From: Phycisphaeraceae bacterium
GTDB taxonomy: Bacteria > Planctomycetota > Phycisphaerae > Phycisphaerales > UBA1924
Direction: 5' to 3'
Length of the DNA stretch: 64,000 nucleotides
NCBI GenBank assembly: GCA_019636555.1
Contig: JAHBXH010000001.1
Location: forward strand, 2,390,928-2,454,927
Shown here piece after piece: positions 15,275 to 24,443 of the stretch. Position 1 is the stretch's first letter, and the number at the start of each line of letters is the position of its first letter. Made by a program: the position numbers and the translations under genes. The notes beneath the pieces are model-generated. The model saw only the letters and a list, made by a program, of their open reading frames with translations, was not told the DNA's origin and searched no databases.

Positions 15275-16262
15275 ATCTACGCCCGCAAGTCCACCGACGA
15301 CAAGACGAAACAAATCCGATCGATCGAAGATCAAATCGCGGAAGCCAAGGACTTGGCAAAGCGATACGAGCTTGAAGTCGTCCAAGTCTTCGTCGAACGT
15401 CAAACGGCTAAACGCCCCGGCCGACCAATGTTCGGCGAAATGCTTGATCGCATCGCCAAAGGCGATGCGTCAGGCATCATTGCTTGGCATCCCGACCGTC
15501 TTGCTCGCAATTCGATGGATGGCGGACGTGTGATCTATCTGATCGACACGGGCGTCATTCGTGATTTGCGATTTCCAACGTTCACGTTTGAACCTACGGC
15601 TCAAGGCAAATTCATGCTTTCCGTGATGTTCGGTCAATCGAAGTATTACTCGGACAACCTTGGCGAAAACGTGAGACGCGGGAAAAATCATCGCATCAAG
15701 AACGGGCACTGGCCCCAGGTCGCTCCTCTCGGTTACGTCAATGATCGAAATCGACACATGGTTGTGCCACACCCGGTGTATGGGCCGCTTGTGACGAAAC
15801 TCTTTGAGCTATATGCGACCGGCGATTACACGCTCAAGGATGTTCGGCGAATCGTGAGCGACTTGGGACTCTTGGGTCCACGGGGAAGGCCTCCGTCGGA
15901 CAGTCGGATACAGCACGCATTGCAGAATCCGTTTTACTACGGCCTGCTTCGATACAAAGGCGAGTTCTACCAGGGCAAGCACGAGCCTTTGGTCAGCCAA
16001 GAGGTCTTCGACAAATGCCGCGTAGCCATGAATGACCACGCCCGATTCAAGACATGGGGAGTACTCAAGCCATTCATGTATCGCGGGCATGTTCGGTGTG
16101 GAGAGTGCGGAAGCACGATCACGATGGAAATTCAGAAAGGGCACCGATATCTGCGATGCACGAAGAAAAGGGGGCAATGCAGCCAAAAGTACTTGCGGGA
16201 AGAACATCTCCACGAGCAAGTCCGGCAAGCTCTTTGGTCAGTCAGCATCGAGGAAGACCTAG
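15275..16262 (+). pseudogene. Serine recombinase, N-terminal and central part
   Basis: The frame begins at HIYARKSTDDKTKQ, where Ser is the expected catalytic serine of the resolvase domain, and continues with IIAWHPDRLARNSMDGGRVI (R-LAR motif), KYYSDNLGENVRRG (start of the recombinase domain), and a zinc ribbon (CGECGST, YLRCTKKRGQC). It stops being recombinase at EEDLA, where copy 2 of the IS begins. No ATG, GTG or TTG lies upstream in frame before a stop; the first internal TTG (15353) would delete the catalytic serine. A one- or two-base indel would join a GTG-started VSHSNNRGHY in another frame to IYARKST. The rest of the protein is at 9827-10375. Confidence 0.85.
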
Positions 16263-17545
16263 CAGGCTGTTGAACAACGGCCGATTGCCGGCGATTTGAG
16301 CACTTCCCCGGCGGCATCGTTCCTGCTGGCTGGTTTCCCGCACCGCTCACGCCGCCAGCAGCTTCCGCATCCGCACCAGGTTGTACGCCGCGGCGGCGAG
16401 CTCGAAGCACTGCCCGATCTTCTCGCGTCCCACGTGCCTGGCCCGTCTCATCCCCGCCACCGTCTTGACCCATCCGAAGAACTCCTCCACCAGTTTTCTT
16501 CGTCGCTGGCTCTTCTTGAACGCGGCGCTCCGTCGTTCGCCGCGGACGAACCATCTCGCCCAGGTTCCCTCGTCCGCACGCGTGCTCGCCCAGTCGATCT
16601 TCCCCTCCTTGATCGCCACGTGCGGCCGGATCCAGCGCTCCTCGAGCGCCAGCAGGAACGCCCCCGCGTCGTACCCCTTGTCCGCACCCAGCGTGGATGG
16701 ACGCACCCCGTGCCGGCACTCGACATGATCGAGCATCGCCAGCGCGCCGGCACGCTCGGCCGTGCCGTTGGCTTCATCCACCCGCACGCTCATCACCAGC
16801 CCGTGCCGGTTCTCGGTGAGCGCATGGCCCGAGTGACAGAGGAACGCTCCCACCCCATTCCCCTTCTTGTAGAGCTTCGCCTCCGGGTCGGTCGTGCTGG
16901 CGTGCGTCGCGTTGGTCCGCCGCTCGCCCTTGAAGTCCCCCGATGGGTTGCGTCCCGATGGTCCATCGTCGTCTTTGTCCGACGCCTCGCGTTCGATCCT
17001 CTTCAGGCTCTTGAGCGAGGCGTGGCTCTGGATGAGCGAGCCGTCCACCGTGAAGTGCTCGTCGCTGGTCAATCCCGCATCGATCGCCTGCTTCACCACA
17101 TGCTCGAAGAACTTCCTCGTGATGCCGTGCTCGGCCAGCCGGTCGCGGTTGTGCGTGAAGACCGAGTGGTCGAACACTTCGTCCGATGGCTGCAAATCCA
17201 GGAACCAGCGGAAGAGGAGGTCGGTCTTCAGACGCCTGCACAGCTCGCGTTCGGACCGGATGGTGTAGAGACACTGCAGCAGGAGCGCCTTGAGCAGCGT
17301 CTCGGGCGGGATGCCCGGCCGCCCGAGGCTGCTGTACGCCGCGGCAAACGTGCGGGTCATCTCGGCCAGCGCCGTGTCCACCATCCGCTTGATCGGCCGC
17401 AGCGGATGGCCAGTCTCGATCAAATCTTCGACGTTGAACGTGTGGTAGATCGCCGCCTGCCGACCGGGTGTGCCCTTCATGCCCTCATCTTCGCACGCCG
17501 GAAACTTCCGGTTGCGCGGGCTTTGCGGGATTCTTCAACAGCCTG
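16263..17545 (-). mobile_element. IS element copy 2 (IS5/IS1182-like), 1283 bp
   Basis: The same 1283-bp element as at 10376-11658 lies here in opposite orientation, with the same terminal inverted repeats. The flanks are CTAG on the left (16259-16262) and CTAA on the right (17546-17549). The left CTAG pairs with the CTAG left of copy 1 when the recombinase is rebuilt. The remaining pair, CTAG right of copy 1 and CTAA here, would belong to the second insertion and differs by one base. Confidence 0.9.
16347..17480 (-). CDS. Transposase, DDE type (second copy)
   Basis: The 377-residue transposase matches that at 10441-11574 except for three residues: KIDWASTRADEG in place of KIDWAGARADEG, and AAFKKSQ in place of AAFRKSQ. 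The catalytic motifs (VDGSLIQ, GADKGYD, VEEFFGWVK) are unchanged and the gene is intact. Either copy could supply transposition. Confidence 0.9.
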   Translation of the reverse strand: MKGTPGRQAAIYHTFNVEDLIETGHPLRPIKRMVDTALAEMTRTFAAAYSSLGRPGIPPETLLKALLLQCLYTIRSERELCRRLKTDLLFRWFLDLQPSDEVFDHSVFTHNRDRLAEHGITRKFFEHVVKQAIDAGLTSDEHFTVDGSLIQSHASLKSLKRIEREASDKDDDGPSGRNPSGDFKGERRTNATHASTTDPEAKLYKKGNGVGAFLCHSGHALTENRHGLVMSVRVDEANGTAERAGALAMLDHVECRHGVRPSTLGADKGYDAGAFLLALEERWIRPHVAIKEGKIDWASTRADEGTWARWFVRGERRSAAFKKSQRRRKLVEEFFGWVKTVAGMRRARHVGREKIGQCFELAAAAYNLVRMRKLLAA

Positions 17546-17549
17546 CTAA

Positions 17550-18189
17550 GGCTGTTCGGTCTTGTTCGCGAGGCTTGCGAACAGCCTGGGAATCTGTCAG
17601 GTTCGGTCGGCGTCGGGACCTCCAACGCCGGTCTGGGATTCACCATCCCAAAACGTGAGAATCGTTCGAACGTTTTGGAGTAGTCTCCGCTTTCTCTCGC
17701 ATGCTCCCGCGCGGTTCTCGCACGGAGTCGTCGGTCATCCCCGCGTGCAAGGCAATATTTCTTGACCTCGTGGACGCTTGGGATCAAGTCTTTCCGTGAG
17801 CTTCGATTTCGGATCATGCGCCGAATCTGCGGTTCATGATCGTGCATCGGCGGGAGCGTGCCGATCGCATAGTGACATGCCGGTTTCCGCTTCTTTCGCG
17901 TCGTCCGCGACGAGTTCCGATTTGCGCGACCGGATGCAGCCATGGTCCTCTGGCTTTCGTCGCCGCACGGGGATCACTCGCTCGGGAAATGCTCGCAGCA
18001 AATTCGGGCTTGCGATGACACCGAGCGGAAAACGAGATTCGTCAACGACGATCACCCGCCGGACGCGATTTTCTATCCGGGAAATTTTCCTGTTGAGATG
18101 CCTCCTGCGCCATGGGATGCTGTTCATTGTGCGGAGCCGCCCGTTCGTGGTATGGACGCCGCGGTCCAAACGACACGAGAAGGTGACTC
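17550..18189. other. Non-coding or degraded region with hairpins
   Basis: This 640-base gap has no convincing gene. It begins with an inverted repeat AGGCTGTTCG/CGAACAGCCT (17549-17587) whose first eight bases match the IS end. A second hairpin is CCAAAACGT/ACGTTTTGG (17648-17678). On the minus strand near 18000-18090 a short frame reads VRRVIVVDESRFPLGVIAS, like the end of a CBS domain, but its surroundings do not continue the domain. I regard it as a possible gene remnant. Confidence 0.35.
17834..18169 (-). pseudogene. Possible CBS-domain remnant
   Basis: The minus-strand frame contains RVRRVIVVDESRFPLGVIAS followed by PNLLRAFPERV, which fits the last strand-helix of a CBS domain (V-R-LPVVDE-G-LVGVIS-DLL). 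The preceding residues (NSIPWRRRHLNRKISRIEN) do not look like CBS sequence and the following ones are low quality. A degraded protein whose other frames carry the missing parts is the best reading, but chance cannot be excluded. Confidence 0.25.
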
Positions 18190-20216
18190 ATGGAGCGCAG
18201 CTTCAACCCGGATTTCCTTGATCAGACACTCACCTGCTCTCGCCGCCACCGCATCAAGCGCTTTGGTACCCTCGGGGCTGCCCTGCTGCTTGCGATCGCC
18301 GGCTCGACGACCGCGCCCGCTGGCGTGATCTTTGTGAACGGCGCGTCGCCGTCCAGCGGCGACGGCTTGAGCTGGACAACCGCCTTCAACACCATGGACA
18401 GCGCGCTTGCCGCCGCGCAGAGCGGCGATCAGCTCTGGGTTACCAAGGGGATCTACAGCACACCGAATGTATACACGAGCTTCATGGTTCCCACCGGGGC
18501 CAGCCTCTACGGCGGATTCTCCGGAACCGAGACTGATCTCAGCCAGGCTCGACCGAACGAGAACGTCACAATCCTGAAGGCCCCAGTCTCTTACCACGAG
18601 GGATCTTCGGTCCTTGTTCTTGAAAGCGGCGGCGGAATGACCATCTCGGGATTTACGATCCGTGATGGATACGCGCCGCGGCTGAGCGGAACTCGCGCGG
18701 GCGGAGGCGGCGTGCTCGTGCAGGGCGGCACGGTGTCGATCCTGCATTGTGTGCTCGCGAACAATAGCACGTACACCGTGCCCAACGGCGATTTCGGGCA
18801 GGGAGGGGCAATCTGCATCGTCAACAGCGCCGACGTGACGATCAGCGACTGCCATTTTGATTCCAATTTTTCGCACGGATGGCCCGAGTGGGATTTTATT
18901 GTCTGGCCACGCCCGCCCCTCCCGGGCCACGGTGGCGCCATTTATGTTGACGGCAGCACGTTGGTGCTTCGCAACTCGACATTCTCAAGCAATCGCGGAG
19001 GAGAAACATCGGCGGAATGCATCACCGGTAACGGCCATTCACCCGGTGCCGCCGCGTCCGGCGGCGCGCTTTATGCTCTCAATTCCTCGCTTGCAGTCTT
19101 CGACTGTGATTTCTTTGGGAACTCCGCTGGGTCGTCCTTCGGCATCACCTGCGGCTTTCCCGACCCTGTTTTTGGCTATGACACACAGGGGGCCCGGCAG
19201 GTGAGGGAGGAGCCGTCTATCTCAGCGGCGGGTCCGCCGCGTTCTCCCGCTGCAATTTCATGGGCAATTCTGCGGGACGGAGCGATGTCGGCTCGAGCTC
19301 CGGAGGTGCGGTGTATGCGGCTGGTTCGGCCACCTTCGCCAACTGCCGTTTTCTCGGGAACCGTGCCGGCAACGGCCTGCAAGAAGGCGACGCCGGAGAC
19401 GGAGGCGCCATTTTCTCAAGCTCGCTCGTCTTCCTCGTGAATTGCGAACTCACCGGGAACAAGGCCGGTAAGGGCGACACCTCCACCGCTCCGCCCGGAC
19501 GCGACGGAATCGGCGGCGCCATCTGCGCCATCGGCGACAATTCGATCGACAACTGCACGATCGCCGGCAATATGGCGCGCGGTCAGGGAGCAGGCATATA
19601 CAAAGCCAACCTCAGTAATTCGATCGTCTTCTTCAATCAGTCAGAGTCTCTCGGCCAATCACTCGATGCCCAAGTCGTCGGTGGAATCGCGGTGTACTAC
19701 GATGTTCAGGGATGGATTCCCTCGATCTCCGACCCGATCCTCCAGAATTCGAACGTGGATCCCGAGTTCGCCGACATCCTCGGCCCCGACGGCATCCCCG
19801 GAACGCTCGACGACAACAGCCGCCTGACCCAGGGCTCGCCCGCGATCGATTCTGCGAATGGCACACGGCTCTTTGCAGATCTCATCCACTACGGACTGCT
19901 GGAGTTCCTGAATGTCGATCTTGATGACCGCATCCGCGTCGTGGACGATCCGAACGTGCCGAACGCAAGTTTCGGTCCACCGCTCGACCGCGGCGCGTAT
20001 GAGTTCTGGCCGTTTATTTGCACCGGCGACCTCAATGTCGACGGACAAGTGGACGACGCCGACTTTGCAGTCTTCGTTGCGGCATACAACCTGCTGGATT
20101 GCACCGCGTTGTCAATGCCCGCGGGTTGCCCCGCCGACTTCAATCATGATTCCGTCGTCGAAGACGCCGACTTTGTGATCTTTGTCGGCGCGTACAACGA
20201 ATTGATTTGTCCGTGA
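18190..20216 (+). pseudogene. Secreted beta-helix protein with dockerin-like tail, frameshifted
   Basis: A signal peptide (FGTLGAALLLAIAGSTTAPA) leads into a right-handed beta-helix of the polymorphic/pectate-lyase-like kind, with repeated GGAI, NSTF and C-N-A units. The first frame runs correctly to FGYDTQG at about 19190, then becomes nonsense. The second frame continues the helix from GEGGAVYLSGGSAAF to the end. Adding one G to the GGGGG run at 19188-19192 joins them as DTQGGPAGEGGAVYL. The C-terminus carries two EF-hand-like units (GDLNVDGQVDDADFAVF and PADFNHDSVVEDADFVIF) and ends LICP. The joined product would have about 675 residues. The frameshift could be real decay, programmed slippage or a homopolymer sequencing error. 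Confidence 0.8.
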
Positions 20217-20263
20217 ACTTCCAAGATCAAGTTCTGAAGATTGCCGCGGCCTCTGCGCGCTCG

Positions 20264-20300
20264 AAACAAAAACACCGCCCCGGAGTACAGGGCGGTGTTT
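20264..20300 (-). terminator. Rho-independent terminator of the response regulator gene
   Basis: An 11-base stem, AAACACCGCCC (20270-20280) with GGGCGGTGTTT (20290-20300), continues on the minus strand into TTTTTGTTT. It lies about 110 bases past the stop at 20408 and would also hinder plus-strand read-through from the beta-helix gene. Confidence 0.8.
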
Positions 20301-20407
20301 CGGCAACGAGCAGCGATTCAAATCTCTTCGGGGGTGTACTTCGCGGCAGCGGCTGGGCGTTCGACCGATGAATTCAACTCACTGTACCGAAGCCGAGCGA
20401 GTTCGAC

Positions 20408-21082
20408 TCAATCCATCAGACCGAATCGGTAGCCTGCGTTCTTGACGGTGTGGATGAGGGGTCGCCGGTCGGCCCGGTCGATTTTCCGGCGCAGTGAGGA
20501 GATGTACACATCGATCACGTTGCTGGTCGGTTCGAAGTTGACGTCCCAAACGTTTTCACCGATCTGCGCGCGACTCAACACGCGATTCTGGTTGCGCATC
20601 AGGTACTCGAGCAAACCGAATTCACGAGCCGCGAGATCCCAATACTCTTCGCCGCGCTTCGCGCGCCGGGTGTAGAGATCAAGTTCGAGGTCGTCGCAGC
20701 GCAGGTACTTGCTTTCGGTCGACTGGTGCCGCCGCGTCATGGCGCGCATGCGGGCGATGAGTTCCTCGAATCGGAACGGCTTGGGCAGGTAATCGTCGGC
20801 GCCGCAATCCAATCCTTGCACTTTGTCCTCGGTCGTGCCGAGCGCCGTCAGCATGAGGATGGGAGTTGACACCTTTCGTCGCCGGAGATTGCGGCAGACT
20901 TCGAATCCGTCGCGGTCCGGCAGCATCAGGTCGAGCAGAATTGCGTCGAACGGCGAACTCGCCGCGAGATCTTCGCCCTCGGCACCCGAATGCGAAACAT
21001 CAATCGAGAAGCCCGCATCTTCGAGACCGGTCTGAATTCCCTTTGCCATCTTCACATTGTCTTCGATCACAAGGGCCCGCAT
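20408..21082 (-). CDS. OmpR/PhoB-family response regulator
   Basis: The 224-residue protein has a receiver domain (acidic pocket near EDN at 7-9, phospho-acceptor Asp51 in DAILLDLMLPD, Lys in YLPKPFRFEEL) and a winged-helix DNA-binding domain (LAAREFGLLEYLMRNQNRVL, VIDVYISSLRRKI, TVKNAGYRFG). It is closest in style to CusR/QseB-type regulators. GAGGAG stands before ATG 21082. No histidine kinase gene is adjacent, so it is an orphan in this window. Its own terminator lies at 20264-20300. Confidence 0.92.
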   Translation of the reverse strand: MRALVIEDNVKMAKGIQTGLEDAGFSIDVSHSGAEGEDLAASSPFDAILLDLMLPDRDGFEVCRNLRRRKVSTPILMLTALGTTEDKVQGLDCGADDYLPKPFRFEELIARMRAMTRRHQSTESKYLRCDDLELDLYTRRAKRGEEYWDLAAREFGLLEYLMRNQNRVLSRAQIGENVWDVNFEPTSNVIDVYISSLRRKIDRADRRPLIHTVKNAGYRFGLMD

Positions 21083-21231
21083 GTGTCACTCCTCGTCGTC
21101 TCGCCCCGCCCCACCAATCGAAAGCGCAATCCGCGCTCTCAACCTGCAGGAAAACCATGTTCTCATACTCAGATGAATCCTGATTCACGAAACACTCCGA
21201 GATGCGAATCACACCCCGTTTCCATGATGTT

Positions 21232-21417
21232 TTATCCGTGCCGAACAAGACGGCGTACGCGGCGCTTCCGCATCGCGACGAACAACCCGTCCGGCGATGC
21301 ACGCCCGGCCGACTGCATGGCATCCGTGCAAATCCGTTTCAGGATCGAATCTTCACGCTTGTTCTCCGCGGCCCGAAGCTGCCGCAACATCTCCTCCGCG
21401 TTCCTTCGCTTTTTCAT
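21232..21417 (-). CDS. Small basic protein, unknown function
   Basis: The 61-residue frame has a helical start (KKRRNAEEMLRQLRAAENKR) and a very basic end (MRKRRVRRLVRHG). The ribosome-binding region before ATG 21417 is strong, GAGGGGAAGAAGG, which is the main reason to believe it. It lies about 210 bases beyond the batE stop on the same strand and 150 bases upstream of the response regulator. No family is recognised. Confidence 0.4.
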   Translation of the reverse strand: MKKRRNAEEMLRQLRAAENKREDSILKRICTDAMQSAGRASPDGLFVAMRKRRVRRLVRHG

Positions 21418-21630
21418 CGCGCCTTCTTCCCCTCTTTGAATCCGTTAACCCGCAAGGATTCTCCGCCCGACCCCTGTTGCCGGAGTGAACGATCGCTGAA
21501 ATGCGTCTCATTTCTGGGGACAATTTGGCGGCCAGCACAGCACCCCCGTTTTCTCGTCGAGGAAAGGCTTGCTTCGAATGTTGCGCTGCGCAATCCGTGC
21601 CGCAACCCTCACCGGAGGTGCGCGATCCGC

Positions 21631-22560
21631 CTACACAAGTTCCAGGGAATCGGAGCGGATCCAAGCGGCACGCCCGTCGCGCAAGCGGATCTTCGACCAT
21701 TCGCCTCTGCGTTCTTCGACGCGGACCTCGAGTCCGGGGCGCAGCGGTTCCTTGAACGCGGGGTCGTACATATCCGCGGGACCGTTTCGCGCGGTGACGT
21801 TGGCGGCGAGGACCACGGCTTCTTCTCGGCGGCTGTTGTGCACCTCGCGCATGACGATGGGCAGCGTGGTGAGCACCGCGCACAACAGCAAGATGCCCAG
21901 CACGCTGCCGTGCACCTTGCGCAGACCGAGCACGCGCACGCTGGCGCCAATGAAGAACAGCACGTAGCACACGGAGCCGACGACCAGCAACGCTCTCAAC
22001 GAAACGAACTCGGAAGCGCGATCGGCCCCGGCTCGCGCGAAAGCACCGATTGCGTCGAGCGCGCCGCGAAGGGCTCCGACATTTTCTTCCTTGCTTGCCG
22101 GAGCGCCGAGCAGGAGAGCTTCGGTTCCGGCGCTTCGACGGGCCGCGGCGAGACCCTGCTCCGCCTTCTTGTTGGCGGGATCAATAGAGAGCGCGCGCCG
22201 ATAGGCGAGAATCGCGTTGGGAATGTCTCCCGCGAACACGCTCGCGTTGGCGATGTCGTTTTCGAGATCGGCGTTGCTGATCTTCCCCGAACGGGCGACT
22301 TCGCGCCAGGCGCCCGCGGCTTCGCGGAACTTTGATTCGGAGGCGGCGCGATCGCTTTTATAGAGCTCGACACCGGCGCGGAAGAGCGCGTTGCCGGACT
22401 CGAAGAGCTTTTCGAGTTCCGGGCGGGAGAGTTGCGGTCGCGAAGATTCGTCGGCTCGTGCGTCATTTGGAACGGCGAACGCGCCCAACAGCGTCAGTAG
22501 CGCTATCGCTCCGAGACGGGCGAGCGTGCAAGGCAGATGGATGATTCGGCTTGTGTTCAT
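21631..22560 (-). CDS. batE: BatE-like TPR and SH3 protein
   Basis: This 309-residue protein is the last gene of the bat operon. It has a signal peptide (LGAIALLTLLGAFAVPNDARA), a TPR region (FRAGVELYKSDRAASESKFR, then AILAYRRALSIDPANKKAEQ), two membrane helices (SLRALLVVGSVCYVLFFIGA and VLGILLLCAVLTTLPIVM) and a bacterial SH3 domain (VTARNGPADMYD, RPGLEVRVEERRGEWSKIRL). That order is the BatE architecture. ATG 22560 overlaps the batD stop as ATGA. The SH3 domain may touch peptidoglycan, though the family's exact role is unsettled. Confidence 0.85.
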   Translation of the reverse strand: MNTSRIIHLPCTLARLGAIALLTLLGAFAVPNDARADESSRPQLSRPELEKLFESGNALFRAGVELYKSDRAASESKFREAAGAWREVARSGKISNADLENDIANASVFAGDIPNAILAYRRALSIDPANKKAEQGLAAARRSAGTEALLLGAPASKEENVGALRGALDAIGAFARAGADRASEFVSLRALLVVGSVCYVLFFIGASVRVLGLRKVHGSVLGILLLCAVLTTLPIVMREVHNSRREEAVVLAANVTARNGPADMYDPAFKEPLRPGLEVRVEERRGEWSKIRLRDGRAAWIRSDSLELV

Positions 22561-24443
22561 CGGTCGAGCATCGAAAAGAGTTCGCGGGTGCTTGCCTTTG
22601 CCGAAGCGAGGTCGACGTTGTAGCCGGCGAACTCGTTGCCTTCGAGTTGCTGAAGCAGATCGCGCGCTTTGGAAGCGGCGTTGGCGGGCAGGGAAGATTC
22701 GTCGGGATCGCTGGACGCCACCGCTTGCGGCGTTGCCCCGACGAACGGAGCGAGCGCCACTCGGATCGCGCTGAGCAGTTCGGGGGCCGACTGCGCCGAA
22801 GCGGCGCGGCGTTTTCCTTTGCGCACCGCGATCCGGCGCTCGACAACCCTTGGATCGCTGGCTCGGCTTCGCCACGCCGCGATGCTTGCGACAAGCAGGC
22901 CGAGAGGCGGAACAACAATCAAAACGAGTCCGCCCGGCGAAGTTGCGGCGGCGAGCAAGCCGACTCGCTGATTCGTGAGTGCATCGAGCGATTCGCTGTT
23001 CGCCCCGACACCGGGGGCGGCGCTGGTCAGCGTCGCGGAGATCGCGGTCGGGAGAGAAAATCCGGTGGCGCTGCCGGTTCGCGCCACATCGGCGGCGGTA
23101 AATTCTCGCGCCGCACGAACCTTCAGCGGGATGGGCTTGCTGGTCGCGACCGAGTACTTCCCGGTCTTGGTGTCGAAGTACGGGAGGCGGATCGCGGGAA
23201 TCTCGGTGATGGAGGCGGACTTGGGCCGGATCGTCGTTGCGAAGGTGCGTTCGCCGGGTGCCGCGGCGATGGAGGTCGGAGTTTCCCAACCTTCCGGGGA
23301 CGACTTGAACTCCGACGCGAAGTTACTCTGCAGATCGAGATCGGGCGGCTTCACGGCGTCCAGCGGCTCCGGTCCCGAGATGGTCACAGTCAGCGGCACA
23401 GGATCGCCGACGTTGGCCTCGGTGTTTCCGGCCTTGGAGTCGATCGAATAAACACCGATCAATCCATTGAAATCATCGGGCTTGCCTTCGGAGGGCAGGG
23501 GTTTGACATCGAGCGTCACCGCGTTGCTCGCCACGACCGAACGCCGCGTCTTACTCCGATCTTCGAAGAACGAATCGAAGAACGATGACGGGCGCTGCCC
23601 CACGACTTCGTCGAGCGCGACGCGATATGGACCGATTTCAATCTTTCCCGGCTCTCGCGGCGTGATGACGAGGTCGAGCGTGATGGAGGGCACCATGCGG
23701 CCTCGGAATTCGGATTGCGACTGCGTGACGACCGCGTCGCCGTTGAGGAACGGAACCGCACGGTACGGCTCGTTCTGCACGAGTTGCTTGCCGCGGTTCT
23801 GCGGAGGGCGCGGATCGATCGGAGCCACATCGAACCGAGCGCCGCCATCGGGTCCGGAGAATGCGGCGCTCCGAACGTTGTTGCCCAGCAGCCACACAAG
23901 CCGCATGTGAACTGGCTCTCCGACGTACGCGACTTTCGCCTCCGATTCGAGGGTCAGCGTGAAATTCGGATTCGGTTGCGGCTCGACAACGGAGAAGGCC
24001 ACGCGCGGCACTTCGATCTTGCGCCCGGCAATATCGAACGAGAAGCCCTCGATCGCGCCGGCGCCCTTCTGAGCCGGAGTCACTCTCCACTGCATGATGT
24101 AGCGGAGCACGGAATTCTCCGTCGTTCGCCCGTTGATGGTCATGATCGAACGGCTCGATTCATCGTGCCCGCCGAGGAATTCGACTTTGGCCCCGCCCGC
24201 ACGCGGGAGTGTCGGCGGATCGGCGGATGAGACTCCATCGATGGTCATCTGGTAGATCAGGGAATCACCGAGTTCGACGGTGTCGCTCGACAGAACAACC
24301 GTCACCTCGGGCGCACGGACTGAGGCGCCGCTCTGCTGAGCGCGGGCGCCCGATACAAATGCGACGCTGCTGACGCCCACGACAATCGCGGCGGCATAGA
24401 CACGCAGGGTGCTCGCGACGAACACTTTGATGAGATGCTTCAT
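22557..24443 (-). CDS. batD: BatD-like oxygen-tolerance protein
   Basis: The 628-residue protein has a signal peptide (VVGVSSVAFVSGARAQQ), a long region of beta domains (APEVTVVLSSDTVELGDSLI is the typical BatD opening) and one membrane helix near the C-terminus (SPGGLVLIVVPPLGLLVASI), then a cytoplasmic helical tail (KARDLLQQLEGNEFAGYNVD). I place the start at ATG 24443, overlapping the batB stop as TGATG; a GTG three bases earlier is the other option. BatD is thought to be a periplasmic partner of the Bat VWA proteins. Confidence 0.88.
   Translation of the reverse strand: MKHLIKVFVASTLRVYAAAIVVGVSSVAFVSGARAQQSGASVRAPEVTVVLSSDTVELGDSLIYQMTIDGVSSADPPTLPRAGGAKVEFLGGHDESSRSIMTINGRTTENSVLRYIMQWRVTPAQKGAGAIEGFSFDIAGRKIEVPRVAFSVVEPQPNPNFTLTLESEAKVAYVGEPVHMRLVWLLGNNVRSAAFSGPDGGARFDVAPIDPRPPQNRGKQLVQNEPYRAVPFLNGDAVVTQSQSEFRGRMVPSITLDLVITPREPGKIEIGPYRVALDEVVGQRPSSFFDSFFEDRSKTRRSVVASNAVTLDVKPLPSEGKPDDFNGLIGVYSIDSKAGNTEANVGDPVPLTVTISGPEPLDAVKPPDLDLQSNFASEFKSSPEGWETPTSIAAAPGERTFATTIRPKSASITEIPAIRLPYFDTKTGKYSVATSKPIPLKVRAAREFTAADVARTGSATGFSLPTAISATLTSAAPGVGANSESLDALTNQRVGLLAAATSPGGLVLIVVPPLGLLVASIAAWRSRASDPRVVERRIAVRKGKRRAASAQSAPELLSAIRVALAPFVGATPQAVASSDPDESSLPANAASKARDLLQQLEGNEFAGYNVDLASAKASTRELFSMLDR

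Larger units (their letters stand above)
9827..17549. mobile_element. Integrated island at tRNA-Ser with IS-flanked inversion
   Basis: The island is bounded on the left by tRNA-Ser(GCU) and contains one serine recombinase in two pieces, two inverted IS copies and cargo of lower apparent GC content than the flanks. The recombinase N-terminal piece (plus strand, ending at 16262) and C-terminal piece (minus strand, starting at 10375) each abut an IS copy at CTAG. Joined at that CTAG they restore one frame. The simplest history is one element, IS insertion into the recombinase, a second IS copy, and inversion of 11.66-16.26 kb by recombination between the copies. The right end of the original element is not identified; no repeat of the tRNA 3' end is visible up to 18.2 kb. 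Confidence 0.6.

Noticed and set aside
17485..17943. 152-residue minus-strand frame at the right island edge
   Set aside because: It starts in intergenic sequence and runs into the IS end; it has no family motif and no ribosome site.
20325..20407. In-frame extension after the response regulator stop (ending AAAAKYTPEEI)
   Set aside because: The extension has no start codon and 26 codons can stay open by chance in GC-rich sequence; read-through would need direct evidence.
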